Notes under the pieces: model-generated
Told to the model about the DNA's origin: nothing
The model's database searches: none
Seen by the model: the letters and a program-made list of their open reading frames with translations, nothing else
In this document: piece by piece, positions 52,497 through 61,487 of the stretch
Numbering within the stretch: the first letter of the stretch is position 1
Layout of the letters: the number at the start of each line of letters is the position of its first letter
Program-made: the position numbers and the translations under genes
Assembly (NCBI GenBank): GCA_028868535.1
Contig: JAGWUH010000006.1
Coordinates: forward strand, 50,651 to 114,650
DNA from: Sphingomonadales bacterium
GTDB lineage: Bacteria; Pseudomonadota; Alphaproteobacteria; Sphingomonadales; Sphingomonadaceae
Direction of reading: 5' to 3'
Length of the DNA: 64,000 nt

Positions 52497-53642
52497 ATGT
52501 CGGCTGCCCCGCTGACCGGCCTCCGGGTCGTCTGCCACGCCAGCACCGTGGCGGCGGCCTATGCCGCAAGGCTGCTGGGGGTGCAGGGCGCCGAGGTGAC
52601 CTGGCTCGAACCGCCGCAGGGCTCGGACCTGCGGCGGGAGCCCCCGTTCCTGCCGGGCGGCGAGCGGGTTTCGGCGCTGTTCGCCTATCTCGCCGCGGGG
52701 GCGCGAAGCCGGGTGATCGAGCTCGATACCGAACTCGGCCGGCAGCAATTCGGCGCCTTGCTCAGCGAAACCGACATCTTTCTCGACGATACCCCGGTCG
52801 AGCAGCGCGCGGGGCTGGGCCTCGACGAGGCGACGATCGCCCGGCTCCACCCGCAGCTCGTCCACGTTTCGGTGCGCCCGTTCGGCGCGTTCGGCCCCAA
52901 GGCGCAATGGCAGGCCGAGGAGCTGATCGTCCAGCACGCCGCGGGCGAGGGCTACCTGTTGCCCAATGGCCTGACCACCGAGCTGTTTCCCGATCGCTCG
53001 CCGGTCAAGATCCACGGCCACTTTGCCGAGATGCAGGGCGGTATCGCCGCCGCGCTCGGCGCGCTTGCGGCGCTGTGGGTGCGGCCCGATCTCGGCGGCC
53101 AGTATGTCGATATCTCGTCGCAGGATGCGATGCTCAGCGTCGGCGCGTTTGCGATCCAGCGGCTTGGCGACGGCTCGGTCGAGCACCGGGTCGAGCGTTC
53201 GTTCCGCTATGGCGGCGTCATCCCCTGTGCCGACGGCTACGTCGAGCTGCTGACGCTCGAGCAGCGCCAGTGGGACGGGCTGGTCAAGCTGCTCGGCAGC
53301 CCGGACTGGGCGCTGGCGCCGGAACTGGCGGACAACGTCGAACGCAGCCGCCAGGGCGCGATGATCAACGGCCACATCCGCGCTTGGGCGGCGGTCCGCA
53401 AGGTCGAGGATATCGTTCGCGAAGGCCAAAAGCTGTCGGTGCCGCTGGCGAAGTACTACACCGCCGGCGAAGTCCTGCGCGATCCGCACGAGGCGGTGCG
53501 CGGCCTGTTCCAGCCGGTGCAGATCGACGGAGTCGGCACGCTGCCGATGCTGGTCTCTCCCCTGCATATCGATGGCAAGCCGCTGGCGCTGCGCGGCGGC
53601 CCGCCCGCGCTCGGCGAACTGAACCTGGAGGCCGCCGCATGA
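52497..53642 (+). CDS. Class III (CaiB/BaiF) CoA-transferase
   Basis: This 381-residue family III CoA-transferase starts with LTGLRVVCHASTVAAAYAAR and the LLGVQGAEVTWLEPPQGSDL strand. It has QYVDISSQDAMLSVGAFAIQ, where the Asp in VDISSQDA stands at the position of the catalytic aspartate. The family is represented here by two adjacent genes, which may be heterodimer subunits. The N-terminal G-A-x-V-x-[KW]-[IL]-E-P block, normally KVE, is TWLEP here. The ATGA overlap with the next gene shows coupling. Confidence 0.88.
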   Translation: MSAAPLTGLRVVCHASTVAAAYAARLLGVQGAEVTWLEPPQGSDLRREPPFLPGGERVSALFAYLAAGARSRVIELDTELGRQQFGALLSETDIFLDDTPVEQRAGLGLDEATIARLHPQLVHVSVRPFGAFGPKAQWQAEELIVQHAAGEGYLLPNGLTTELFPDRSPVKIHGHFAEMQGGIAAALGALAALWVRPDLGGQYVDISSQDAMLSVGAFAIQRLGDGSVEHRVERSFRYGGVIPCADGYVELLTLEQRQWDGLVKLLGSPDWALAPELADNVERSRQGAMINGHIRAWAAVRKVEDIVREGQKLSVPLAKYYTAGEVLRDPHEAVRGLFQPVQIDGVGTLPMLVSPLHIDGKPLALRGGPPALGELNLEAAA

Positions 53643-54826
53643 AGCCCTTGGCCGGCATCCGCATCGCCGATTTCACCGTGCACAACGCCGGCCCGTTCTG
53701 CACCAACCTGCTCAGCCAGCTGGGCGCCGAGGTCATCAAGATCGAGAGCGCGATGCGCCCCGATGCGTTTCGCAAGCCGCATCCGGTCTATGGGCGCACC
53801 GGGCCGGCGACGTTCGACCAGGTCGCCTCGACCAAGATGTCGGTGCGGATCAACCTCAAGAAGCCCGAAGGCGTGGCATTGGCGAAGCGCATCGTCGGCG
53901 TGTCCGACGTTGCTGCGGAGAGTTTCCGGCCCGGCGTCATCGGGCGGTTGGGGCTGGGTTACGACGCGCTCAGGGCGGTGCGACCGGACCTGATCATGCT
54001 CTCGGTTTCGTCGTGCGGGCAGGACGGGCCGGATTCTCACTTCGCCGGCTATGCTCCTCTGTTCGGCGCATGGGGCGGCCTTTCCGACCTCACCGGCTTC
54101 GCCGACGGACCACCGGTCGAGATGCGCCACGTGATGGACCACACGGTGGGCATGAACGCGGCGATGGCCGTGGTTGCCGCGCTGCACCGCCGCCGCGCCA
54201 CCGGGCAGGGGGCGCTGGTCGACATCGCCGCGCGCGAGGTCGCTTCCAGCTTCATCGGCGAGGCACTGCTGATGGCCGCCGCCGGGGTCGAGCCGGGCCG
54301 CACGGGCAACGATCACCCACGGATGGCGCCGCACGGCGTCTATCCGGCGCAGGGCGAGGACCACTGGCTGGCGATCGCGGTGGCCAGCGACGGTGAGTGG
54401 CGCGCGCTGTGCGAGGCCATCGGCCAGCTCGGGCTGGCCGCGCGTTTCCCCACTGAGGCCGACCGCCACGCGAATCGCGGCGAGATCGACGCGATCCTCG
54501 CGGACTGGTCGCGCGGGCACGAGCAGAATGCCGCCGCCGCGCTGCTGCAGGCCGCCGGCGTGGCCGCCCACGCGAGCTGGACGACCCCCGAGATTGCCGC
54601 CGATCCGCACCTCCACGCCCGCGGCGCGATCGTCGAGGTGGCGGAGCCCGATGGCAAGCTGCGCGCCGCGGTGGCGGTGCCGATGCGCCTGTCGAAGGGG
54701 CCGGAGATCGGCATTCACGCCGGCACCCCGAAGCTGGGCGAGCACGAGGACCACGTCTATGGCGAGCTGCTCGGCATGAGCCGGGCCGAGCGTGACGCGC
54801 TCGAAGCCGCCGAAGTCATCTACTGA
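53639..54826 (+). CDS. Class III (CaiB/BaiF) CoA-transferase
   Basis: This 395-residue class III CoA-transferase is a better match to the family than its neighbour: LAGIRIADFTVHNAGPFCTN, QLGAEVIKIESAMRPDAFRK, and GQGALVDIAAREVASSFIGE with the catalytic Asp in VDIAARE. GYAPLFGAWGGLSDLTGFAD is the conserved glycine loop. It would transfer CoA between an acyl-CoA donor and a free acid so that the acid can be degraded. Starts within the previous stop (ATGA). Confidence 0.92.
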   Translation: MKPLAGIRIADFTVHNAGPFCTNLLSQLGAEVIKIESAMRPDAFRKPHPVYGRTGPATFDQVASTKMSVRINLKKPEGVALAKRIVGVSDVAAESFRPGVIGRLGLGYDALRAVRPDLIMLSVSSCGQDGPDSHFAGYAPLFGAWGGLSDLTGFADGPPVEMRHVMDHTVGMNAAMAVVAALHRRRATGQGALVDIAAREVASSFIGEALLMAAAGVEPGRTGNDHPRMAPHGVYPAQGEDHWLAIAVASDGEWRALCEAIGQLGLAARFPTEADRHANRGEIDAILADWSRGHEQNAAAALLQAAGVAAHASWTTPEIAADPHLHARGAIVEVAEPDGKLRAAVAVPMRLSKGPEIGIHAGTPKLGEHEDHVYGELLGMSRAERDALEAAEVIY

Positions 54827-54835
54827 GGAACCGCC

Positions 54836-55711
54836 ATGACCAACCAGACCCTCGGTTTCATCGGCCTGGGCGTGATGGGCGCCGGCATGTGCGCCAATCT
54901 CGTCGCCAGGCAGCCCGCGCCGGTGCATGTCTTCGACCTCAACCCGGAGGCGGTCGCCGCGCAGGTCGCCAACGGCGGCAAGGCCTGTGCCTCCGTCCGT
55001 GAACTGGCTGCCGTGGCCGACATGATCTTCCTGTCGCTGCCCGGCGGCAAGCAGGTCAGCGCGGTCTGCGCCGATATTGCCGCCGCGGCGAAGCCGGGCA
55101 CGGTGGTCGTCGATCTGTCCACCACCGCGGTCGCCGATGCCCGCGCCGTCGCCGCGTCGCTGGCCGGGCAGGGCCTGGCGTTCGCCGACGCGCCGGTGGC
55201 GCGCACGCGCCAGGCGGCGATCGACGGGACGCTGTCGATCATGGTCGGTGCCGACGAGGCGCTGTTCGCCCGCATCGAGCCGCTGCTGAAGACGATGGGC
55301 AGCGACGTCACCCGTTGCGGCGAGGTCGGCTGCGGGCAGGTGGTCAAGCTGATCAACAACACGCTGCTGTTCGAGCAGGTGGCGGCGATCGCCGAGATGA
55401 TGGTGGTGGCCGAGCGCGCCGGGGTTTCGGCGGAGACGCTGATCCACGCGGTCGGCCTCGGTTCGGGCAACTCGTTCGCGTTGCAGAACCACGGCGTGAA
55501 GGCGATGGCGCCGCGCCTGTTCCCGCAGCAGGCCTTCCCCAGCACCTACACGCTGAAGGATCTCGGCTACACCCTGGAACTCGCCCAGCAGATGGGCGTC
55601 GACCCGAAAGTCGCCCATCTCGCCGCCAGCTACTACCAGCAGGCGGTGGACGAGGGCATCGGCGACCAGTACTTCCCGGCCATCATCCAGCTGGTGGAAA
55701 AGCAGCGCTGA
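54836..55711 (+). CDS. 3-Hydroxyisobutyrate dehydrogenase-like NAD(P) oxidoreductase
   Basis: This 291-residue member of the beta-hydroxyacid dehydrogenase family has a Rossmann start TLGFIGLGVMGAGMCANLVA. The substrate motif DAPVARTRQAAIDGTLSIMV resembles the usual D-A-P-V-S-G-G block but has ARTRQ in place of SGG. The catalytic Lys is in GCGQVVKLINNTLLFEQ. The altered substrate loop suggests a substrate other than 3-hydroxyisobutyrate or tartronate. It follows the second CoA-transferase by nine bases. Confidence 0.9.
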   Translation: MTNQTLGFIGLGVMGAGMCANLVARQPAPVHVFDLNPEAVAAQVANGGKACASVRELAAVADMIFLSLPGGKQVSAVCADIAAAAKPGTVVVDLSTTAVADARAVAASLAGQGLAFADAPVARTRQAAIDGTLSIMVGADEALFARIEPLLKTMGSDVTRCGEVGCGQVVKLINNTLLFEQVAAIAEMMVVAERAGVSAETLIHAVGLGSGNSFALQNHGVKAMAPRLFPQQAFPSTYTLKDLGYTLELAQQMGVDPKVAHLAASYYQQAVDEGIGDQYFPAIIQLVEKQR

Positions 55712-55724
55712 CAGGAGTGGCACG

Positions 55725-56681
55725 ATGCGTACGGAGAAGCTGAACTATCGCATCGTCACCGACGGCCTCGCATTCCCCGAAGGGCCGGTGGTCATGGCCG
55801 ACGGCTCGGTGATCGTCGTCGAGATCAAGGGCGGACGGCTGGTGCGCATCCACCCGGACGGGCGCAAGGACGTGGCGGCCGAGGTCGGCGGCGGGCCCAA
55901 CGGGGCGGCGGTCGGACCCGACGGCGCCCTGTACGTGTGCAACAACGGCGGCTTCCACTGGCTGCAGGAACCGATCTTCGGCGTCGAGAAATACGACCGC
56001 CCGCACGGCCGCGCGCACGACTACACCGGCGGCAGCATCCAGCGCGTCGACCTTGCCACCGGCGCGGTGACCACGCTCTACACCCATTGCGGCGACATTC
56101 CGATCAACGGCCCCAACGACATCGTCTTCGACCGCAACGGCGACATGTGGTTCACAGACCACGGCAAGACCTATGGCCGGGTGATGGACCAGGGCGCGGT
56201 GTTCCATGCCGCGGCGGACGGATCGTGGATCCGGCAGGTGGCCTACCCGATGGTCACGCCCAACGGCGCCGGCCTCTCGCCCGACGAGAAGACGCTCTAC
56301 GTGTCCGAGACCGAGACCGGGCGCCTGTGGCACTGGCCGATCACGGGCGCCGGCGAAGCCGCCGAGCTGGAGAAGATCGCCTGGCCGAGCCCGCAGGGCG
56401 GCCGGCTGGTCGGGCAGGCGACCGGCTACCAGCGCTTCGATTCGATGGCGCTGGAGGAGAACGGCAACATCTGCGTCGCCACGTTGGTGACCGGAGGCAT
56501 CACCGTGTTCTCGCCCCAGGGCGAGAAGCTGGAGTACTGGCAGGGGCCGGAGCCTTATTGCACCAACATCGCCTTTGGCGGCGAGGACATGAAGACCGCG
56601 TACATCACCGTCTCCGGCCACGGCCTGCTGATCGCGGTGGACTGGCCGCGCCCGGGGCTGAAGCTGCTGCACCAGCGCTAG
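55725..56681 (+). CDS. SMP-30/gluconolactonase-like beta-propeller
   Basis: This 318-residue six-bladed propeller is of the SMP-30/gluconolaconase/LRE type. GLAFPEGPVVMADGSVIVVE carries the metal-binding Glu of the family. INGPNDIVFDRNGDMWFTDH holds the Asn and Asp, and NGAGLSPDEKTLYVSETETG is another metal-site loop. These enzymes open lactones. No signal peptide is seen. In this cluster it could hydrolyse a ring-opened lactone intermediate. That is inference from family and context. Confidence 0.9.
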   Translation: MRTEKLNYRIVTDGLAFPEGPVVMADGSVIVVEIKGGRLVRIHPDGRKDVAAEVGGGPNGAAVGPDGALYVCNNGGFHWLQEPIFGVEKYDRPHGRAHDYTGGSIQRVDLATGAVTTLYTHCGDIPINGPNDIVFDRNGDMWFTDHGKTYGRVMDQGAVFHAAADGSWIRQVAYPMVTPNGAGLSPDEKTLYVSETETGRLWHWPITGAGEAAELEKIAWPSPQGGRLVGQATGYQRFDSMALEENGNICVATLVTGGITVFSPQGEKLEYWQGPEPYCTNIAFGGEDMKTAYITVSGHGLLIAVDWPRPGLKLLHQR

Positions 56682-56756
56682 GGCTGCCCGGCCCCGGGGG
56701 GAACCGGCGGCGGTCTCGAGCGCTGCATCGGCAGCAACCGCCGAGGAGCCGAGCCG

Positions 56757-57197
56757 ATGCCCATGACCCTGTCCGAGATTGCCGAGCAGATGCGCGACAT
56801 CGACATCTGCACGCTGGCCACGCGCGCGCCTTCCGGGGCGATCGCGGCGCGGCCGATGAGCAACAACCGCGAGGTGGATTTCGACGGCGACGCCTGGTTC
56901 TTCACGCTCGATTCGACGGCGACGGTGCCGCAGATCGAGGCCGATGCCAACGTCGGCGTGACGTACCAGCGCAGCGGCGGCGTCAAGGGCCTTGTCGGCA
57001 GGCCCGGGCCGTTCTTCCACGTCGAGGCGCGGGCCGACCTGGTCCGCGACAGGGCGGCCTTCGCCGCGCACTGGCACAAGGACCTCGATCACTGGTTCGA
57101 GCAGGGCATCGATACGCCGGGGATCGTGCTGATCCACGCCCGGGCGCAGCGGGTGCATTACTGGGACGGGGAGGATTCGGGCGAAATAGCCGTCTGA
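56757..57197 (+). CDS. Pyridoxamine 5'-phosphate oxidase-like (general stress FMN-binding) protein
   Basis: This 146-residue split-barrel flavin or cofactor-binding protein is of the general stress protein 26 type: LSEIAEQMRDIDICTLATRA and GAIAARPMSNNREVDFDGDA, then FFTLDSTATVPQIEADANVG. Such proteins bind FMN, F420 or biliverdin-like cofactors, and this one could be a small oxidoreductase of the cluster or a stress protein. It has its own GAGGAG. Last plus-strand gene before hisZ. Confidence 0.8.
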   Translation: MPMTLSEIAEQMRDIDICTLATRAPSGAIAARPMSNNREVDFDGDAWFFTLDSTATVPQIEADANVGVTYQRSGGVKGLVGRPGPFFHVEARADLVRDRAAFAAHWHKDLDHWFEQGIDTPGIVLIHARAQRVHYWDGEDSGEIAV

Positions 57198-57264
57198 GGG
57201 CGCAGGCGCCGGCCGGCATTCCGGCGCTTCCCCCCGGCCCGATCCGTCGCTAAAGGCGCGGGCC

Positions 57265-58395
57265 ATGGAAACGATGGATCGCGACCTGCTGCCCGAGGGG
57301 CTCGAAGACCGGCTGCCGCCGTCCGCGCAGGCGGCGGCGCGGGTGACGCGCGCGGTGATGGACGTGCTCGACGGGCATGGCTACGACCGCGTGCTGCCGC
57401 CGTCGATCGAGTTCGAGAAATCGCTGGCGAGCCGGATGGCCGGGATCGAGACGCGGCGGATGTTCCGGTTCGTCGATCCGGCGAGCTTGCGCACGCTGGC
57501 GTTGCGATCGGACATGACGCCGCAGGTGGGGCGCATCGCCGCGACGCGGCTGGCGGGGGCGGCGCGACCCCTGCGGCTCAGCTATGCCGGGCAGGTGGTG
57601 ACGATCAAGGGCGACGGGCTCGACCCGACGCGCGAGCGCTTGCAGATCGGTGCGGAGCTGATCGGCGCCGACAGCGTCGCGGCGGCGGGCGAAGTGGTGG
57701 CGCTGGCGGTCGAGGCGCTCGCGGCGGCGGGGGCCGGCGGAATTTCTGTCGATTTCACGCTGCCGGACCTGGTCGATACGCTGGCCGCGGGATCGCTGCC
57801 GTTGTCGGCCGGGGTGGCCGAGGCGGTGCGGCGCGAGCTGGACGGCAAGGATGCCGGGGCGCTGGTGGCGGCCGGGGGCGAGGCCTACCTGCCGCTGCTC
57901 TATGCGACCGGGCCGTTTGCGCAGGCGATCGCGCGGCTGCGTGACTTCGACGGCGGGCTGGGCGGGGTGCTGGCGGGACGGATCGCGGCGCTGTCGGACA
58001 TTGCGGCGCGGCTGGAGGGCCAGGCGCGGCTGACGCTCGACCCGACCGAGCGGCACGGGTTCGAGTACCAGTCCTGGTTCGGGTTCACGATCTATGCCGA
58101 GGGCGCGCGTGGGGCGCTGGGGCGGGGCGGCACGTACACGATCGTCGGCCGCGAGCCGGGCGAGGCCGAGGCGGCGACCGGGTTTTCGCTTTATCCCGAC
58201 CCGCTGATCGACGCGCTGGCGGCGCGCGAACCGGCGCGCGACACGCTGTTCCTGCCGCCCGGGCACGATCCGGCGGTGGCGGCGCGGCTGCGTGCGATCG
58301 GCTGGCGGACGGTGGCGGCGCTGTCCGACGCCGATGACGGAAAGGCGCTGGGCTGCACGCACCGGCTGGCGGGCAGCGAGGCGGTCGCGCTCTAG
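57265..58395 (+). CDS. hisZ: ATP phosphoribosyltransferase regulatory subunit
   Basis: HisZ (376 residues) is a catalytically dead class II tRNA synthetase homologue that activates the short form of HisG in histidine synthesis. LPEGLEDRLPPSAQAAARVT begins the fold. FRFVDPASLRTLALRSDMTP holds the motif 2 equivalent, and a GFTIYAEGARGALGRGGTY block stands in place of motif 3. The length is close to the HisZ standard, without the anticodon-binding domain of HisRS. It implies a short-form HisG encoded elsewhere. The hisZ-purA order is conserved in sphingomonads. Its 3' end overlaps the convergent hydrolase by four bases. Confidence 0.9.
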   Translation: METMDRDLLPEGLEDRLPPSAQAAARVTRAVMDVLDGHGYDRVLPPSIEFEKSLASRMAGIETRRMFRFVDPASLRTLALRSDMTPQVGRIAATRLAGAARPLRLSYAGQVVTIKGDGLDPTRERLQIGAELIGADSVAAAGEVVALAVEALAAAGAGGISVDFTLPDLVDTLAAGSLPLSAGVAEAVRRELDGKDAGALVAAGGEAYLPLLYATGPFAQAIARLRDFDGGLGGVLAGRIAALSDIAARLEGQARLTLDPTERHGFEYQSWFGFTIYAEGARGALGRGGTYTIVGREPGEAEAATGFSLYPDPLIDALAAREPARDTLFLPPGHDPAVAARLRAIGWRTVAALSDADDGKALGCTHRLAGSEAVAL

Positions 58396-59351
58396 CCGAC
58401 GACGGCCTTCAGCCAGTCGTCCACCGTCTTGGTGGCCGGATAATCGGGATCGCCGAGGCGGCGGTTGATTTCCATGTGGCCGAGCAGGCCCTGGCCGGGG
58501 AAGCCCGCCACTTCCACCTTGCTGCCGCCGGCTTCGAGCGCCCTGGCCAGTGCCTCGCTCTGGCGCACGCCGTCGGGGCGCTGGACGTGGAGCAGCAGGA
58601 ACTGGCGGGCATTGGGCGCGGCGGCCTGCAAGGTCGGCGACAGCGCGGCCTGGCGGGCGGGATCGGTGCCGAAGGCCTCGCCATAGGTCTGCTGCATGAT
58701 CGCCGGGCCATCGCGGAACTGGGCGGGGACGTCGTAGGCGGCGCCGTCGATGGCGATGACGCCGGCGAGGTCGGCGAACGAGAGGCCGGCCTCGCGCAGG
58801 TAGCGTTCGTCCGAGCCGACCAGCGCGACGAGGTGGGCGCCGGCGCTGTGGCCGACCAGCACCACGCGGTGGCGGTCGATGCCGAGCCGGTCGGCATCGG
58901 CGATGACTTTGGCGAGGGCATGGGCGACGTCGGCCGCCTCGTCCTCGACCCGCGCCTGGGGGACCAGCCGGTAGTCGATCGAGGCGAAGGCGAAGCCGGC
59001 TTGCGGGAAGTGGGCTTCCTTCCAGCGGCCGGTGGCGTTGTCCTTGCTGCCGCGCGCCCAGCCGCCGCCGTGGACGTAGAGCAGGAGCGGGGCGCGGGAC
59101 GGGTCGGCGCGGTGGCGGGCAGGCCAGAATTCGAGCCGCTGCTGCGGCGCGGGGCCGTAGGCGAGGGTTTCGCCGGGAGCGACCTGCGGCGCCGACCGAT
59201 CCCAGCGCGCGGCGTAGTTCTGCATGATCCCGAGCCGGCCGGCGCCGCGCCCCGGGCCGCGCTCCTGCGCGTCCGCACGCGTGGCGAGGCCCGCGCCGAC
59301 CAGGCCGAGCAGCCCCAGTCCCATCAACCAGCCGATCGTGGATTTGCGCAT
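58392..59351 (-). CDS. Secreted alpha/beta hydrolase (esterase-like)
   Basis: This 319-residue protein has a signal peptide (IGWLMGLGLLGLVGAGLATRADA), so it should act in the periplasm. The oxyanion box LLLYVHGGGWARGSKDNATG is of the HGG type, the nucleophile is in VVLVGHSAGAHLVALVGSDE, and the acid/His come from VEVAGFPGQGLLGHMEINRR. This is the carboxylesterase/BD-FAE group, which hydrolyses esters of small acids. An AGGAGCTGCGC stretch lies before the ATG. It converges on hisZ and is divergent to purA across 179 bases. Confidence 0.88.
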   Translation of the reverse strand: MRKSTIGWLMGLGLLGLVGAGLATRADAQERGPGRGAGRLGIMQNYAARWDRSAPQVAPGETLAYGPAPQQRLEFWPARHRADPSRAPLLLYVHGGGWARGSKDNATGRWKEAHFPQAGFAFASIDYRLVPQARVEDEAADVAHALAKVIADADRLGIDRHRVVLVGHSAGAHLVALVGSDERYLREAGLSFADLAGVIAIDGAAYDVPAQFRDGPAIMQQTYGEAFGTDPARQAALSPTLQAAAPNARQFLLLHVQRPDGVRQSEALARALEAGGSKVEVAGFPGQGLLGHMEINRRLGDPDYPATKTVDDWLKAVVG

Positions 59352-59530
59352 GCGCAGCTCCTGTCCGTTGCCTTCGATCCGGACATGCTAGCCGCGCAAT
59401 CGTTACGATCCAGTCGCCAATGGTGACAAAGCGTGTCAGCGCCGCCCTGCACCACCTTGCCCTGCCGGCAGAGTCCGCCTAGTGCCACCCCGTTTCTCGA
59501 CAACCCGGACAGATAGGGAAGGGCCGAAGC

Positions 59531-60820
59531 TTGGCCAACGTAACGGTGATCGGCGCCCAGTGGGGCGATGAGGGCAAGGGCAAGATCGTCGACTGGCTGG
59601 CCAGCCGCGCCGACGTCGTCGTGCGGTTCCAGGGCGGGCACAACGCGGGGCATACGCTGGTGGTCGGCGACAAGACCTACAAGCTGAGCCTGCTGCCGTC
59701 CGGGATCGTCACCGGCACGCTGTCGATCATCGGCAATGGCGTCGTGCTCGACCCCTGGGCGTTGCAGGCGGAGATCGCCAAGCTCGAGGGGCAGGGGGTG
59801 ACGATCAATCGCGACAACTTCGCGATTGCCGACAACTGCCCGCTGATCCTGCCGATTCACCGCGAGCTCGACGGGCTGCGCGAGGCGGCGGCGGGATCGG
59901 GCAAGATCGGCACGACCGGGCGCGGCATCGGCCCGGCTTACGAGGACAAGGTCGGGCGGCGGGCGATCCGCGTCTGCGACCTTGCGCATCTCGACGATCT
60001 CGACTCGCAGCTCGACCGGCTCTGCGCGCACCATGATGCGCTGCGCGCCGGCTTTGGCCAGGCGCCGGTCGACCGCGCGGCGCTGCTGGACGAACTGCGC
60101 GCGATCGCGCCGTTCGTGCTGCAATATGCCGAGCCGGTGTGGAAGCGGCTGAACCAGCACCGCAAGGCCGGGGCGCGGGTGCTGTTCGAGGGCGCGCAGG
60201 GCGTGCTGCTCGACGTCGACCACGGGACCTATCCGTTCGTCACCAGCTCGAACACGGTTTCGGGGACGGCGGCGAGCGGTTCGGGCCTCGGGCCGTCCGC
60301 CACCGGGTTCGTGCTGGGGATCGTCAAGGCCTATACCACCCGCGTCGGCTCCGGGCCGTTTCCGACCGAGCTCGAGGACGAGACCGGGCAGCGGCTGGGC
60401 GAGCGTGGGCACGAGTTCGGCACGGTGACCGGGCGCAAGCGGCGCTGCGGCTGGTTCGACGCAGTACTGGTGCGGCAATCGTGCGCGATTTCCGGCGTGA
60501 CCGGGATCGCGCTGACCAAGCTGGATGTGCTCGACGGGTTCGACAAGGTGCGGATCTGCACCGGTTATCGGCTGAACGGCAAGGTGCTCGACTATTTCCC
60601 GAGCCATGCCGGCGACCAGGCGGCGGTCGAGCCGATCTACGAGGAGATGGACGGCTGGCAGGGCACGACCGCTGGCGCGCGCTCCTGGGCGGACCTGCCG
60701 GCGCAGGCGATCAAGTACATCCAGCGGGTGCAGGAGCTGATCGAGACGCCGGTGGCGCTGGTCTCGACCAGCCCCGAGCGCGAGGACACGATCCTCGTCC
60801 GCGATCCGTTCGTCGACTGA
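59531..60820 (+). CDS. purA: Adenylosuccinate synthetase
   Basis: PurA (429 residues) makes adenylosuccinate from IMP, Asp and GTP. The start is a TTG with GGGAAGGG upstream, giving the invariant N-terminus [20 protein letters not shown] with the GTP phosphate loop and catalytic Asp. [20 protein letters not shown] holds the catalytic His, and [17 protein letters not shown] another signature. [20 protein letters not shown] is the Arg-rich loop at the dimer interface. Length as in other bacteria. Its own promoter is likely in the 179-base gap. Confidence 0.98.
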   Translation: MANVTVIGAQWGDEGKGKIVDWLASRADVVVRFQGGHNAGHTLVVGDKTYKLSLLPSGIVTGTLSIIGNGVVLDPWALQAEIAKLEGQGVTINRDNFAIADNCPLILPIHRELDGLREAAAGSGKIGTTGRGIGPAYEDKVGRRAIRVCDLAHLDDLDSQLDRLCAHHDALRAGFGQAPVDRAALLDELRAIAPFVLQYAEPVWKRLNQHRKAGARVLFEGAQGVLLDVDHGTYPFVTSSNTVSGTAASGSGLGPSATGFVLGIVKAYTTRVGSGPFPTELEDETGQRLGERGHEFGTVTGRKRRCGWFDAVLVRQSCAISGVTGIALTKLDVLDGFDKVRICTGYRLNGKVLDYFPSHAGDQAAVEPIYEEMDGWQGTTAGARSWADLPAQAIKYIQRVQELIETPVALVSTSPEREDTILVRDPFVD

Positions 60821-60825
60821 CGGCG

Positions 60826-61314
60826 ATGCGGGGCCGGGGCACCTTCGCTCTCGGTCTTGCCTTGCTGGCTGCGCCGGGGGCGGCGCAGGAGCCGGTTCTC
60901 GACCGGATCGTCGTGCACAAGGCGGCGCGGACGATGGAGCTGATCGCCGGGAGCCGGGTGGTGGGCGTGTTCCGCGGCATCCAGCTCGGCGGGGAGCCGG
61001 TCGGGGCGAAGCGCTTCCAGGGTGACCGGCGCACGCCGGAGGGGCATTACACGATCGATTTCGGCAATCCGGCGAGCGGCTACCGGCTGGCGCTGCACAT
61101 CTCCTATCCGCAGGCCGACGACGTCGCGCGGGCCAGGGCGCTGGGACGGGCGCCGGGCGGAGCCGTGTTCATCCACGGGCAGCCGAACGACTGGCGCGGG
61201 CCGGGGCGGGTGCCGGGCGACTGGACCGACGGCTGCATCGCGCTGGGCGACGACGAGATCGAGGCATTGTGGCGGATGACGCCCGACGGGACGCCGATCG
61301 ACATCGTGCCATGA
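60826..61314 (+). CDS. L,D-transpeptidase (YkuD) domain protein
   Basis: This 162-residue secreted protein has a signal peptide (RGTFALGLALLAAPGAAQE) followed by a YkuD catalytic domain. The active-site segment is PGGAVFIHGQPNDW, with the conserved His, and GDWTDGCIALGDDEIEAL, with the nucleophile Cys. The early KAARTMELIAGSRVVGVFRG strand is typical. Such enzymes form 3-3 peptidoglycan crosslinks or attach outer-membrane lipoproteins. The start at ATG 60826 is six bases after the purA stop, so the two may be co-transcribed. Confidence 0.9.
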   Translation: MRGRGTFALGLALLAAPGAAQEPVLDRIVVHKAARTMELIAGSRVVGVFRGIQLGGEPVGAKRFQGDRRTPEGHYTIDFGNPASGYRLALHISYPQADDVARARALGRAPGGAVFIHGQPNDWRGPGRVPGDWTDGCIALGDDEIEALWRMTPDGTPIDIVP

Positions 61315-61336
61315 TGTTGGATTTGCGATAAAAAAC

Positions 61337-61364
61337 TTGACTTGATCCCGTTTTGTTCTATATC
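61337..61364 (+). promoter_or_regulatory. Sigma70-like promoter of the winged-helix gene
   Basis: TTGACT (61337-61342) and TATATC (61359-61364) are 16 bases apart in an AT-rich island, a strong contrast to the GC-rich surroundings. It lies 23 bases after the transpeptidase stop and drives the gene starting at 61488 through a 120-base leader containing the 12-bp tandem repeat. Confidence 0.6.
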
Positions 61365-61416
61365 CCGGCGTCGTGACGGCGAATCGGCGCGAGCTTTGTG
61401 CGTGATGGCGGCACGA

Positions 61417-61464
61417 GGGCTGGCACAAGGGCTGGCACAAGGGCTGGCACAAGGGCTGGCATGG
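61417..61464 (+). repeat. 12-bp tandem repeat in the leader
   Basis: GGGCTGGCACAA is repeated at 61417, 61429 and 61441, with a fourth copy at 61453 ending GGCATGG. It lies between the promoter and the chosen start at 61488. If translation began upstream, it would encode repeated Arg-Ala-Gly-Thr in frame. Such short repeats can vary by slippage and so change leader length or the start. Confidence 0.85.
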
Positions 61465-61487
61465 GGGGGGCAGAACGGGAGGGCGCG

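Noticed and set aside
53456..55723. Long open frame opposite the CoA-transferase and dehydrogenase genes
   Set aside because: It mirrors sense genes with clear families and has no motif of its own.
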